A stretch of 64,000 bases of DNA from Mesorhizobium sp. (GTDB lineage Bacteria; Pseudomonadota; Alphaproteobacteria; Rhizobiales; Rhizobiaceae), in NCBI GenBank assembly GCA_004020875.1, contig SAPZ01000020.1, forward strand, positions 52,719-116,718, written 5' to 3'. A program made the position numbers and the translations under genes. Below the pieces are notes generated by a model. It had not been told where the DNA came from. It searched no databases and saw only the letters and a program-made list of their open reading frames with translations. Position 1 is the stretch's first letter; each line of letters starts with the position of its first letter. This document shows, one piece after another, positions 18,946-27,645 of the stretch.

Positions 18946-19788
18946 ATGACCACCTACCGTACCGCAGATGTTGACGGCTTCACCGTTTTCTATCGCGAGG
19001 CCGGCACCCCCGGCGCGCCGAAACTGCTCTTGCTGCATGGCTTTCCGAGCTCGGGCCATATGTTCCGCGACCTGATTCCGCTGCTCGCCGAGCGTTTCCA
19101 TATCGTCGCGCCCGACCTGCCGGGCTTCGGCCGCTCCGACATGCCGCAGGCCAGCGACTTCACCTACACCTTCGACCGCATCGCCGAGGTCATCGACCGC
19201 TTCACTGAAATTGTCGGCTTCGATCGCTACGCCATCTATGTCTTCGACTATGGCGCACCGACCGGGTTCCGGCTGGCGTTGAAGCATCCCGAGCGCATCG
19301 CCGCGATCATTTCGCAGAACGGCAACGCGTATGAGGAAGGTTTGAGCGATGGCTGGAATCCTATCCAGACCTATTGGCGGGATCCTACGCCCGCCAACCG
19401 CGAAGCGTTGCGGGGCTTCCTCAAGCCGGAAGCGGTTGCCTGGCAATATACGCATGGCGCACCGGCGGAGATGGTCGCGCCGGACGGGCATTCGCTGGAC
19501 AGCTTCTATCTCGCCCGCCCCGGCAATGAGGACGTTCAGCTTGACCTCTTCAGCGACTACAAGAGCAACGTCGCGCTCTACCCGGCGTTCCAGGCCTATT
19601 TCCGCGCGCACAGACCGCCTCTCCTGGCGGTGTGGGGCAAGAACGACCCCTTCTTCCTGCCGCCCGGTGCCGAGGCGTTCAAGCGCGACATACCGAACGC
19701 GGTCGTGCGCTTCCTCGACACAGGTCATTTCGCCCTCGAAACCCACGCCGAGGATGTCGCTGCCGCCATCCGCGACTTCCTCGGCTGA
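18946..19788 (+). CDS. Alpha/beta hydrolase (epoxide hydrolase / haloalkane dehalogenase type)
   Basis: 280 aa from ATG 18946 with GGAGAGAAAG. The oxyanion-hole motif is LLHGFPSSGHMF. The nucleophile elbow is YVFDYGAPTG with Asp as nucleophile, which excludes serine esterases. The acid Asp is in WGKNDPFF and the His in DTGHFALE. The family covers epoxide hydrolases and dehalogenases; the substrate is unknown. The SDR remnant follows 19 bp later. Confidence 0.8.
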   Translation: MTTYRTADVDGFTVFYREAGTPGAPKLLLLHGFPSSGHMFRDLIPLLAERFHIVAPDLPGFGRSDMPQASDFTYTFDRIAEVIDRFTEIVGFDRYAIYVFDYGAPTGFRLALKHPERIAAIISQNGNAYEEGLSDGWNPIQTYWRDPTPANREALRGFLKPEAVAWQYTHGAPAEMVAPDGHSLDSFYLARPGNEDVQLDLFSDYKSNVALYPAFQAYFRAHRPPLLAVWGKNDPFFLPPGAEAFKRDIPNAVVRFLDTGHFALETHAEDVAAAIRDFLG

Positions 19789-19807
19789 TCAGAAAAGAGA
19801 ACTCGCC

Positions 19808-20076
19808 ATGTCGAAATCCGTCGCCGTCAGGTCAACAGTGTGCTGCCTGGTCCGGTGATGATCGACCGACGACGCTCCTATCTCGAACATTGGGCGCCAC
19901 TGCACACGCAAAGCCTTGAGGAAGAGACGGCCAATTTCCCCAGGGAAGCAGTCATTGCCCGGCACGGCGAGCCGGCGGACATCGCCGAGTTGATGGCTTT
20001 CCTCGTCTCATCCGCCCCTCGCTGGATGACCGGCTCGACGCTGCGCATGGACGGCGGCGAGGCGAAGTCCGTTTAA
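19808..20076 (+). pseudogene. C-terminal remnant of a short-chain dehydrogenase
   Basis: From 19840 the reading MIDRRRSYLEHWAPLH ... FLVSSAPRWMTGSTLRMDGGE is the substrate-loop and C-terminal end of an SDR enzyme. The Rossmann and YxxxK parts are missing. A start with ATG at 19808 and a ribosome site reads only 16 codons, ending in a stop at 19856, and the SDR frame (RQVNSVLPGPVM) is shifted against it. The simplest reading is an internal deletion that removed most of the gene and broke the frame. Confidence 0.7.
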
Positions 20077-20109
20077 CTTGACGCGTCGATCGCAAAGGAG
20101 GATGGACCG

Positions 20110-20394
20110 ATGATTGCATGGGACCGCGTGACCCGCGCTCATGTCGTGCGCGCGATGGAAGACTACGACCGGCTGGGGCCCGAGCGGTTCTTTGCCGAAC
20201 ATGGCTTTGCCCCCACCACCACCTATGAGCTGGCCTCGGAGGGCCGTCTCTACCCGCCAAAGGCGATCTTGGGCACCGCCTATGAGTTAGCCACCGGCGC
20301 GCGGCTCGCCTCGGGTGATTTCGAGGGCGGCAAGAGCGGCGCGGTCAAGGTGCTCGGTAGATTGGGCTTCGCCGTACGGGCCAAAGAGAGTTAG
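20110..20394 (+). CDS. Stand-alone domain resembling the N-terminal head of McrA-type restriction enzymes
   Basis: 94 aa with a strong AAAGGAGG site. The pattern WDRVTRAHVVRAMEDYDRLG ... FFAEHGFAPTTTYELASEGR ... YPPKAILGTAYELATGARL ... DFEGGKSGAVKVLGRLGFAV matches my recollection of the N-terminal head domain of ScoMcrA-like type IV restriction endonucleases. Those continue into a modified-base-binding domain and an HNH nuclease; here the protein ends after the head domain. It may be an antitoxin-like or regulatory domain, or a decayed restriction gene, though the clean start and stop argue for a real small gene. No nuclease gene is adjacent. Confidence 0.6.
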   Translation: MIAWDRVTRAHVVRAMEDYDRLGPERFFAEHGFAPTTTYELASEGRLYPPKAILGTAYELATGARLASGDFEGGKSGAVKVLGRLGFAVRAKES

Positions 20395-20606
20395 CTCGCC
20401 GACGGTTCCCTGATCGAATCCGCAAACCATCGTAACGCATTGGCGCGTTTGACAAAGGCAAAGCCGCTGGCGGCATGTCCTCCGCAGCGCGCCGCGCAAT
20501 AACATTCTCTGCGGCCGCGAATATACGGATTGGTTTGGCTTCCAAATCCGCGAATTCAGCGTCATTGCGAGCAACGCAATTCCACCCATTCGATCCAAGG
20601 CTTGCC

Positions 20607-21692
20607 ATGGCGTTCCGCCTCTTTGTTCCAATCCTTGCGGGCGCGACGCTTCGCGAACGGCTGCTCGCCTGCATCGGCGCGACCATCGGCATCGCGCTCA
20701 CCGGCATGATCAGCGGGCTCGCTATGGGCAGCGGGTCGCTCGTGGCGATGCTCGTGGCGCCGATGGGCGCTTCCGCGGTGCTGCTTTTTGCCGTTCCATC
20801 AAGCCCGCTGGCGCAGCCCTGGTCGATCATCGGAGGCAACACGATTTCGGCGCTGGTCGGAGTGACGGTGGCGCATTTTGTGCACGACACGGTAATCGCC
20901 TCCGGGCTTGCGGTGGCGCTGGCGATCGCCGCCATGTCGTTCACGCGATCATTGCATCCGCCGGGCGGTGCGGCGGCGCTTACGGGCGTGCTCGGCGGGC
21001 CGGCGGTTGCCGCGGCCGGCTTCCTGTTTCCGTTTGTGCCGGTGGCGCTTAACTCAACCATCCTGGTCACGCTCGGCTTCCTCTTCCATAAGCTGTCGCG
21101 CCGCAACTATCCCCATGTGCATGTGCCAGCCAACAGCAGTCACGGCACAGCCGACCGCCCGCCGGCCGAGCGCGTCGGCTTTCGGCCCGAGGATGTCGAT
21201 GCGGCGCTCTCGGCGCTCGACGAAACCTTCGATATCGACCGCGATGACCTGGAGCGCCTGCTGCGCCAGGTCGAGCTGCAGGCGATGGTCCGTTCGCAAC
21301 GCACGCTGCTTTGCCGGGACATCATGTCCCGCGACGTGATCTCCGTGTCGGAGACGGCTTCAGCCCACGAGGCGCGCAACCTTTTGATCGACCACAACAT
21401 CCGCACCTTACCGGTCGTCGACGCGGAAGGACGGCTCACCGGCGCACTCGGCCTGCGCGAGTTGACGAGAGCGACCGACACGGTCGGAGGAGTGATGTCG
21501 AAAGCAAGCACTGCTTTGCCCGACGTGCCGGCGATGAGCCTGCTGCCGACACTGACCGATGGGCGCAGTCATGCGGTGGTGATCGTCGATGGCGGCCGGC
21601 ATGTACTCGGGCTGATCACGCAGACCGACCTTCTGGCGGCAGCCGCGCGCGTGCAGCAGGCAGGCAAGGCGCCGTTGAAAGCGGTGGCCTAA
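20607..21692 (+). CDS. HPP-family membrane protein with C-terminal CBS pair
   Basis: 361 aa from ATG 20607. The N-terminal half (residues 10-165) has four or five membrane spans with the HPP motif FTRSLHPPGGAAALTG. A cytoplasmic linker (VDAALSALDETFDIDRDDLERLLRQVE) leads to two CBS domains (DIMSRDVISVSE..., then VMSKASTALPD...) that usually bind adenine nucleotides. HPP proteins include nitrite transporters in cyanobacteria and chloroplasts. The CBS pair suggests gating by energy charge; both points are inference. Confidence 0.82.
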   Translation: MAFRLFVPILAGATLRERLLACIGATIGIALTGMISGLAMGSGSLVAMLVAPMGASAVLLFAVPSSPLAQPWSIIGGNTISALVGVTVAHFVHDTVIASGLAVALAIAAMSFTRSLHPPGGAAALTGVLGGPAVAAAGFLFPFVPVALNSTILVTLGFLFHKLSRRNYPHVHVPANSSHGTADRPPAERVGFRPEDVDAALSALDETFDIDRDDLERLLRQVELQAMVRSQRTLLCRDIMSRDVISVSETASAHEARNLLIDHNIRTLPVVDAEGRLTGALGLRELTRATDTVGGVMSKASTALPDVPAMSLLPTLTDGRSHAVVIVDGGRHVLGLITQTDLLAAAARVQQAGKAPLKAVA

Positions 21693-21786
21693 AGAGCAGT
21701 ACCAGGAACGCGGCAACGTTTTTCCGCCCGAAAGTCTGACGCGGTTCAGCGCTTTCCTGAAACGCAGAGCCGCTTCAGACGAGGCG

Positions 21787-22653
21787 TCAGTCAGGCAAAC
21801 CGGCCGCCTGGTCGCGACGCCGCGTGGCACGCGTGGCCTTGTCCGACCGGGTGACATGAGCCCATGAACCGTCATAGACCGCCTGCCTGCGCTCGATCCA
21901 GGCGCTCAAGCCTTCGCGCAGGTCTGCTGTCGGGGCCAAGCGGGCGAATTGCTCCGCCTCCACCAGCAGGCCTTCCGCGATGCTCGAGTTGATGCCGCGC
22001 GCCACCGCTGTGAGGATACTGGCGACCGCCGTCTGCGAATGAGTGACGATGCGGCGGGCAAGGTCAAGGGCCGCCGGCATCAGCTCTTCGTGCGGTACGA
22101 CCTTGTTGACCAGGCCAAGCTCGGCGGCGCGAGCGGCGGAAAATGTCTCGCCGGTCAACAGCAGCTCCAGCGCGCGCTTGCGACCGGCAAGCCGTGGCAG
22201 GCGCTGGGTGCCCCCGAAAGTCGGCGGCATGGCAAGCTTGATCTCCGGCTTGGCGAACAAGGCGCGGTCGCTGGCGACGGCCAGCGGCACCGCTTCCGTG
22301 ATCTCGCAGCCGCCGCCAAAGGCGAGGCCGTTGACGGCGGCGATCACCGGCTTGCGGAACGCTTCCAGCCGCGCCGTCAGACGCTGGCCACGCATGACGA
22401 AATCGCGCAGCGCGACATTGGTGCCCTCGGCCACGCTCAACGAGAATTCGTGGATATCCCCGCCGGCGGAAAAGGCGCGTTCCCCTGCCCCCGTGAGGAT
22501 GACGGCGCGCACGTCATCGTCCGTCTCGATCAGGTCGAGGTGCGACAGCAGCCGGTCGATCAGCGCGTAATTCAGCGCGTTCAGCTTGTCGGGGCGGTTG
22601 AGTGTGAGGATCGCAACGCCGTCGCGCGTCTCGCTCAGTACAAGGTCGGTCAT
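21787..22653 (-). CDS. Enoyl-CoA hydratase/isomerase family protein
   Basis: 288 aa crotonase-fold enzyme. The oxyanion-hole segments are ERAFSAGGDIHEFS (about residues 58-71) and AAVNGLAFGGGCEITEA (about 105-121). At the usual Glu positions, E is present at CEITEA and in PEIKLAMPP. It probably hydrates an enoyl-CoA in beta-oxidation or aromatic degradation. Divergent from a TetR gene, with a palindrome between the two starts, which suggests local control. Confidence 0.82.
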   Translation of the reverse strand: MTDLVLSETRDGVAILTLNRPDKLNALNYALIDRLLSHLDLIETDDDVRAVILTGAGERAFSAGGDIHEFSLSVAEGTNVALRDFVMRGQRLTARLEAFRKPVIAAVNGLAFGGGCEITEAVPLAVASDRALFAKPEIKLAMPPTFGGTQRLPRLAGRKRALELLLTGETFSAARAAELGLVNKVVPHEELMPAALDLARRIVTHSQTAVASILTAVARGINSSIAEGLLVEAEQFARLAPTADLREGLSAWIERRQAVYDGSWAHVTRSDKATRATRRRDQAAGLPD

Positions 22654-22707
22654 GGCTTTTTCCTTTCCGGTGGTTCGGCGGGATAAGGAGCAGGCTTTCG
22701 ATTGCTT

Positions 22708-22729
22708 GTATATTCACTAGTGGGTATAC
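22708..22729. promoter_or_regulatory. Candidate TetR operator
   Basis: A 22-bp palindrome with outer arms GTATA/TATAC and inner CACTAGTG, broken by only one mismatched dinucleotide pair per arm. It lies 8 bp before the TetR start and 55 bp before the hydratase start, a typical autoregulatory operator position. Confidence 0.65.
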
Positions 22730-22736
22730 TTTCATA

Positions 22737-23327
22737 ATGAGCGAAAAGACCAATCCCACCCGAAAACGCCTTGTCGATGCGGCGACCAAGCTCTTTTATG
22801 CCGAAGGCATCGGCCGCGTCAGCGTCGACGCCGTGGCCGAGAAGGCAGGACTTACCAAGCGCACGCTCTACTACCATTTCAAGAGCAAGGACGACCTGAT
22901 CGCGGCCTATCTCGATGGACGCGACCAGCCTAATCTCGAGCAGATGGCGGGGTGGTTCGATGCGGCGGAGGGCGGCGCGGACAAAAAGGTCGAGGCGATC
23001 TTCACCAATCTGGCGCGGGTTGCCCGCCATCCCAAATGGAAGGGCTGCGGCTTCCTGCGCACGGCGGCCGAGCTGGCGGCGAAGCCGGGACATCCGGCAG
23101 TGAAGGCTGGAGCACGCCACAAGACCAATTTCGAGAAATGGCTGGCCGGTGCGCTTTCAAGCCACGACGTCGCCCAGGCGAAGATGCTGGCGCGCGAGAT
23201 CGTGCTTTTGATGGACGGCGCCTTTTCCAGCATGCTGATCCATCACAATCCCGACTACATCAACGCCGCCGGCCATGCCGCCGCGACGCTGATACGGGCG
23301 AGAATGGCAGGCAAACACGTAGCTTAG
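22737..23327 (+). CDS. TetR-family transcriptional regulator
   Basis: 196 aa. The N-terminal HTH spans residues 8-54 (RKRLVDAATKLFYAEGIGRV, then VDAVAEKAGLTKRTLYYHFK). The C-terminal ligand domain has the motif WKGCGFLRTAAELA (residues 99-112), seen in the TetR_C group of YezE/AcrR-like repressors. The start lies just downstream of the palindrome at 22708-22729. It likely represses itself and the enoyl-CoA hydratase gene; the ligand is perhaps an acyl-CoA, inferred from the neighbour. Confidence 0.88.
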   Translation: MSEKTNPTRKRLVDAATKLFYAEGIGRVSVDAVAEKAGLTKRTLYYHFKSKDDLIAAYLDGRDQPNLEQMAGWFDAAEGGADKKVEAIFTNLARVARHPKWKGCGFLRTAAELAAKPGHPAVKAGARHKTNFEKWLAGALSSHDVAQAKMLAREIVLLMDGAFSSMLIHHNPDYINAAGHAAATLIRARMAGKHVA

Positions 23328-23376
23328 ATGGTGGGCGCTCCCGGCGCATCGATTAAGGCGTCCGAGGGGAGCCTCT

Positions 23377-24600
23377 TCAGGACAGGGCCAGCCAGGCGGT
23401 GCCGGCGAGAAGCGTCAACAGCGTCAGCGGCAAGCCAACCTTGAAGAAGGCAGAAAAGGAAAGCTCCTTGCCGACCGCCTTCGCCTGCTCGGCGACGATC
23501 AGGTTGGCGACTGAGCCGAGCAGCGTGAAATTGCCGGCCAGCGTCGAGCTCATCGCCACGACCAGCCAGGCGCGCTCCGGGTTTTCCAGCCCGGGAATGA
23601 AGGGCCGCAGCGCCAGCACCGCCGGCACATTGCTCATGATGTTGGAGAGCACCGCGGTGAAGCCGGAAAGCCGCCAGACATCGTCGAGCCCGATGTTCTT
23701 CGCCCAGGCGATCATATCGGGCGTGAGAAGCGTACGCTCGGCGCCAGCCACCACCACGAACAGGCCGGCGAACATGAACAGCAGCGGCCCGTCGATCTCG
23801 CGATAGATGCGCCGAGGCTTGATTGCCCGGGTGACGAGCAGAAACGCGCCGGCAATCAGGGCCGCCTTGGCGACGGGAACGCCGGCGAAGAAGGCGAGCG
23901 CCAGCAGCACGCAGACGATGGTGGCCTTCAGCACCTGTCCTGGCAGCATGCGGCCTCGATACACTTCCGGGCTGAGCTCGGCGGGGCGGGAGAATTCGGC
24001 GCGATAGACGATGCGTATGATGACGATGACGCAGAGCAGGCCGAACAGGGCCACCGGCGCGAGCGCCAGCGTGAAAGCCGGATAGGAAATGCCAGACAGC
24101 GCGCCGATCACCATGTTCTGCGGGTTGCCGGTGATGGTGGCGACGCTGCCGCAGTTCGACGCCGTGCAGGTGGCGATGAGGTAAGGCACCGGGTTGCGGT
24201 TGATGACGCGGGTGACATGAACGACGATCGGCGCCATCACCAGGCAGATCGCGTCATTGACCAGAAAGGCCGAGAGCACGCCGGTCAACAGCGTCACCAT
24301 GACCAAGAGCATGAAGGGCGCATGGGCGTGTTCGATGGCAAAGCCGCCAAGCGCACGAAACGCGCCCGAAACCTTCAGATGCGCGACCACGATCATCATG
24401 CCGAGCAGCAGCGTGATGGTGTCGAAATTGATGGCTTTGTAGGCATCCTCGATGCCTATCGCGCCGATGGCGATCATGGCGGCACCGCCGAGCAGCGCGA
24501 TCCCGGCGCGGTCGAGGCGCAGCCCGGGAATGCGGCCGACCGCGACGCCGGCATAGGTAAGCACGAGGATTAAAAGCGCGCCCGCGCCGGTCCATGTCAT
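23377..24600 (-). CDS. Inner-membrane anion transporter (ArsB/NhaD - SLC13 superfamily)
   Basis: 407 aa with about eleven hydrophobic segments. Two related halves each carry the inverted-repeat helix-hairpin signature: FLVNDAICLVMAPIV with ASNCGSVATITGNPQNMV (residues 110-170) and ILSNIMSNVPAVL with STLAGNFTLLGSVANLIV (residues 310-372). This is the ion-transporter superfamily that includes ArsB, CitM and the Na+/dicarboxylate symporters. The substrate cannot be fixed; no ars or cit genes are nearby. Confidence 0.8.
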   Translation of the reverse strand: MTWTGAGALLILVLTYAGVAVGRIPGLRLDRAGIALLGGAAMIAIGAIGIEDAYKAINFDTITLLLGMMIVVAHLKVSGAFRALGGFAIEHAHAPFMLLVMVTLLTGVLSAFLVNDAICLVMAPIVVHVTRVINRNPVPYLIATCTASNCGSVATITGNPQNMVIGALSGISYPAFTLALAPVALFGLLCVIVIIRIVYRAEFSRPAELSPEVYRGRMLPGQVLKATIVCVLLALAFFAGVPVAKAALIAGAFLLVTRAIKPRRIYREIDGPLLFMFAGLFVVVAGAERTLLTPDMIAWAKNIGLDDVWRLSGFTAVLSNIMSNVPAVLALRPFIPGLENPERAWLVVAMSSTLAGNFTLLGSVANLIVAEQAKAVGKELSFSAFFKVGLPLTLLTLLAGTAWLALS

Positions 24601-24806
24601 TGCAAGAAGGTTCCCGTTGCCGGCCCTGTCCGCTAGAATCGGCCGGAGGACGGGGCGGCCTCACATTTAGCAAGGGCGGCGGAAAGGGAAAGCGTGCAAG
24701 CGCAAGGCGTGATGACGCTTTCGTGCTTTCACATTCATAATCCCTAATGTAAAGAACAGTGAATTAACATATCTGACCGATAATCCAGGCGTTGGGGACT
24801 AAACGG

Positions 24807-25019
24807 ATGAACACGGTCGTTGAAGCGGAACATCGCGTCCCATCGCGGGAGGAATTGATGCGTCCGCAGGAATGCCCCCGCTGTCACGGGGCCAAAAAAG
24901 TCTTCGTCTGCGCGCGCTGGCTGAGCTCGAATGGCCATTGCTGCCCGGAGGGCACGCACCGGATTAACTGCCCAGGACACAGCAGCGTCTGTCTCGAATG
25001 CAGCGGGCGCGGCACCTAG
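24807..25019 (+). CDS. Small cysteine-rich zinc-ribbon protein
   Basis: 70 aa from ATG 24807. It has cysteine pairs in the order CPRCHGAKKVFVC ... HCCPEG ... NCPGHSSVCLECSGRGT. The first and last pairs (CPRCHG and CLECSGRG) look like DnaJ-type CxxCxGxG zinc repeats, so a structural Zn site is expected. An upstream in-frame TTG at 24792 is possible. Role unknown; it stands alone before a histidine kinase gene. Confidence 0.6.
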   Translation: MNTVVEAEHRVPSREELMRPQECPRCHGAKKVFVCARWLSSNGHCCPEGTHRINCPGHSSVCLECSGRGT

Positions 25020-25230
25020 CGGCAACCCGACAGCCGCCGATCGACCACAGCGTCACCGCTGCGGAATCCTGTACTCTGGCATTTGCAAGGCCGCCGTCAT
25101 TCAGGCTTGACATGGCCAGGTCCGCCGGGGCTATTGCGATCAGCGCCCCGTGGACTTGGCTATTGCCTTGTGCTTCACCGCCGCCTACCACTTGGCGAAT
25201 TCACGATTTTCCTCAGGCCTCTGCAAAGCA

Positions 25231-27090
25231 ATGATCGTCCGACTGCGACGCGCCCTGCGATGGCAAGCGCTTCCGCTTCTTGTCGGCTTTGCCGTTGTCG
25301 CACTGATCATAACCGCGCGCGCCATTCTCGCCGAAGCGCAGATCGCGGACCGCGACGCCAGCCGCGAAGCGATCGAAGCCCAGCAAACGCTCTCGAGCCT
25401 GCTTTCGCTCGCCCAGGATGCCGAGACCAGCCAACGCGGCTATCTACTGACCGGCGAGAAGAACTATCTCCTGCCCTACCAGCATGCGGTCGAGGCGCTG
25501 CCGGCGCTGCTCAAGCGCGTCGATGAGATGTTTCCGGTCGGCAGCGATCGGGCGCAGCAGGTGGTCGGCATCAAAGACGCGCTTACCCGCAAGCTAGCCG
25601 AGCTTGCTGAGACGATCAGGCTCTACGACACGGGTAACACGGCGAAAGCGCTGGACATCGTGCGCGGCGGCAGGGGCAAGCTGGATATGGACCAGATCCG
25701 CGCCAACATCGATGCGATCCGGCGCATCGACGGAGCGAACCTCGCAGCCCGTGCAGCGCGGATGGAACAGATCGAAGGCTGGCTGCGCATCGGCTCATTC
25801 GCGGCGCTGCTGGGCATCTTCCTGCTCGGCATCTATACGATCCGCCAGTCCAGCCGCCGCTTCCGAGAGGTGGCTGCCGCGCAGGACGCGTTGAGCGCCA
25901 AGAACGCGGCGCTGCTCAACGAGATCGACACGCGTGAGAAGGCGGAGTCGCAGCTTCGCCAGGTGCAGAAGATGGAGGCCGTGGGCCAGCTCACGGGCGG
26001 CATCGCGCATGATTTCAACAATATGCTGGCTGTCATCACCAGCGCCATGAACCTCGCGCAGCGCAAGCTCGCTCGCGGCGAGCATGACGTGCAGAGCTTC
26101 GTTGAGGCGGCGGCCGATGCCGCGGCACGCGCCGCCAACCTCACCGCCAGGCTGCTTGCCTTTTCCCGGCAGCAGCCGCTGGCGCCGCAGATCGTCGATG
26201 CCAATCGCCTTGTCACCGGCATGTCGGACCTCTTGCGGCGCACGCTCGGCCATGCGATCGAGATCGAAACGGTGCTGGCGGGCGGGCTTTGGAAAACGCA
26301 TGCCGACCCGAGCCAAGTCGAGAACGCCATCATCAACCTGGCGGTCAACGCACGCGACGCCATGGATGAAAAGGGCAAGCTCACCATCGAGACCGCCAAC
26401 TGCCATCTCGACGAGGCCTATGCGGCGGCGCATCCCGAAGTGAAGGCCGGCCAGTATGTCATGATCGCGGTGACGGATACCGGGGTGGGCATGCCGGCGG
26501 ACATCATGGCCAAGGCCTTCGAGCCATTCTTCACCACCAAGCCCGCGACCAAGGGAACGGGCCTCGGTCTCAGCCAAGTGTTCGGCTTCGTCAAGCAATC
26601 CGGCGGACACGTCAAGATCTATTCGGAGCCCGGCGAAGGCACGACAATCAAGATCTATCTTCCGCGCTTCACCGGTCCGGAGGAAGCGGCGCCGCCGGTG
26701 AAGCCTGGCGGCAGGAGCGATGTTCCGGCAACCGAAACCGTGCTGCTCGTCGAGGACGATGCCCGCGTGCGCGCTTCGACGGCGGCTGCCTTGCTGGAAC
26801 TCGGCTATACCGTGATCGAAGCCGCGAGCGGTGACGAAGCGTTACAGAAACTCGATCAGAACGCCGCCATTGCGCTCATGCTTACGGACATCGTGATGCC
26901 GGGCATGAATGGCCGGCAACTCGCCGAACAGGCACGCAAGCGGTCCCTCTCCCTGAAAGTGGTTTTCATGACCGGCTTCACGCGCAACGCCGTCGTGCAT
27001 AATGGCGTGCTCGACCATGATGTGCACTTCCTCGCCAAGCCGTTCACGCTGGAACAGCTGGCGGCGAAGCTCCGAGACGCGCTGGCTTAA
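25231..27090 (+). CDS. Hybrid sensor histidine kinase (CHASE3 - HisKA - HATPase - receiver)
   Basis: 619 aa from ATG 25231. One membrane helix near residues 15-32, then a periplasmic CHASE3 sensor (AQDAETSQRGYLLTGEKNYL), then a second helix near 192-212. The H-box is AVGQLTGGIAHDFNNMLAVI with the phospho-His; ATP-binding N, G1 and G2 boxes are NLAVNARDAM, DTGVGMP and TGLGLSQVFG. A C-terminal receiver domain (residues 500-619) has acidic VEDD, phospho-acceptor Asp in LTDIVMPGMNG and Lys in AKPFT. No cognate regulator is adjacent. The start is uncertain because the 210 bp upstream is also open. Confidence 0.88.
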   Translation: MIVRLRRALRWQALPLLVGFAVVALIITARAILAEAQIADRDASREAIEAQQTLSSLLSLAQDAETSQRGYLLTGEKNYLLPYQHAVEALPALLKRVDEMFPVGSDRAQQVVGIKDALTRKLAELAETIRLYDTGNTAKALDIVRGGRGKLDMDQIRANIDAIRRIDGANLAARAARMEQIEGWLRIGSFAALLGIFLLGIYTIRQSSRRFREVAAAQDALSAKNAALLNEIDTREKAESQLRQVQKMEAVGQLTGGIAHDFNNMLAVITSAMNLAQRKLARGEHDVQSFVEAAADAAARAANLTARLLAFSRQQPLAPQIVDANRLVTGMSDLLRRTLGHAIEIETVLAGGLWKTHADPSQVENAIINLAVNARDAMDEKGKLTIETANCHLDEAYAAAHPEVKAGQYVMIAVTDTGVGMPADIMAKAFEPFFTTKPATKGTGLGLSQVFGFVKQSGGHVKIYSEPGEGTTIKIYLPRFTGPEEAAPPVKPGGRSDVPATETVLLVEDDARVRASTAAALLELGYTVIEAASGDEALQKLDQNAAIALMLTDIVMPGMNGRQLAEQARKRSLSLKVVFMTGFTRNAVVHNGVLDHDVHFLAKPFTLEQLAAKLRDALA

Positions 27091-27104
27091 TTGTCCGGCC
27101 GTTC

Positions 27105-27269
27105 TTAGATCCGTCCGAGCACGACCAGAATAATGACGATGACAAGAACCAACCCAAGACCGCCGCCGCCATAATAGCCCGTGCCGTAGAACGGTCCGCC
27201 CCCCAGACCGCTGAAACCGCCAAGCAAGGCCAGAATGAGAATAATGATAAGAATTGTGCCGAGACCCAT
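27105..27269 (-). CDS. DUF3309-type small membrane protein
   Basis: 54 aa: MGLGTILIIILILALLGGFS, a Gly/Tyr-rich middle (PFYGTGYYGGGG), and a second hydrophobic stretch ending VVLGRI. This is the two-helix DUF3309 pattern common in rhizobia. A GGAAC-N19-TT stress-promoter candidate lies 51 bp upstream at 27320-27345. Function unknown. It is convergent with the kinase gene, 14 bp apart. Confidence 0.8.
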   Translation of the reverse strand: MGLGTILIIILILALLGGFSGLGGGPFYGTGYYGGGGLGLVLVIVIILVVLGRI

Positions 27270-27319
27270 GTTCTTTTCCTCTCTCTGAAGCGCGACCCGG
27301 CGCTTTTCATCGGGAAATC

Positions 27320-27345
27320 AACTCGCAAGGGGCGCGCATTGTTCC
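27320..27345 (-). promoter_or_regulatory. Candidate EcfG promoter of the DUF3309 gene
   Basis: On the minus strand GGAAC, 19 bases, TT (GTTCC at 27341-27345 and AA at 27320-27321 on the plus strand). This fits the published Sinorhizobium RpoE2 consensus GGAAC-N18/19-TT. Confidence 0.45.
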
Positions 27346-27364
27346 ACCCGGTTCCGGGCAGATG

Positions 27365-27502
27365 CTAACGGGCCTTGGCCGAGTGGGATGATACGATCGG
27401 CGGCCCGGGATTAGCTTCAAGTCTGATCGGTACCAAAAACATGAGTGCAATCGCAATCGCGATCGACACAATGATGGCCGCGGTGCTGAAGATGTCCTTC
27501 AT
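27365..27502 (-). CDS. One-helix membrane peptide, 45 aa
   Basis: MKDIFSTAAIIVSIAIAIAL begins a protein with one membrane helix (residues 6-26) and a short polar tail (LEANPGPPIVSSHSAKAR). AGGATG precedes the ATG. A perfect EcfG-type promoter (27535-27559, minus) lies 33 bp upstream, back-to-back with another on the plus strand. No family recognised. Confidence 0.65.
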   Translation of the reverse strand: MKDIFSTAAIIVSIAIAIALMFLVPIRLEANPGPPIVSSHSAKAR

Positions 27503-27534
27503 GTTCGCATCCTGAATATTCAAAGGTGCTGAAC

Positions 27535-27559
27535 AACGCTGCGCAATACTTCCCGTTCC
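27535..27559 (-). promoter_or_regulatory. EcfG-type general-stress promoter (strict)
   Basis: Minus strand GGAAC-N16-CGTT (GTTCC 27555-27559; AACG 27535-27538). Directs transcription of the 45-aa gene ending at 27365. Confidence 0.75.
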
Positions 27560-27572
27560 ACTTCGCCCTAGC

Positions 27573-27598
27573 GGAACCTTTTTCAGATGCGCGACGTT
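27573..27598 (+). promoter_or_regulatory. EcfG-type general-stress promoter (strict)
   Basis: GGAAC at 27573-27577, 17 bases, CGTT at 27595-27598. It lies 47 bp upstream of the small membrane protein at 27646 and 13 bp from the divergent promoter. Confidence 0.75.
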
Positions 27599-27645
27599 GG
27601 GGGCAGCCCAGTTAGGGTAATCGTGGGTATAACGGAGGCTCGCTT

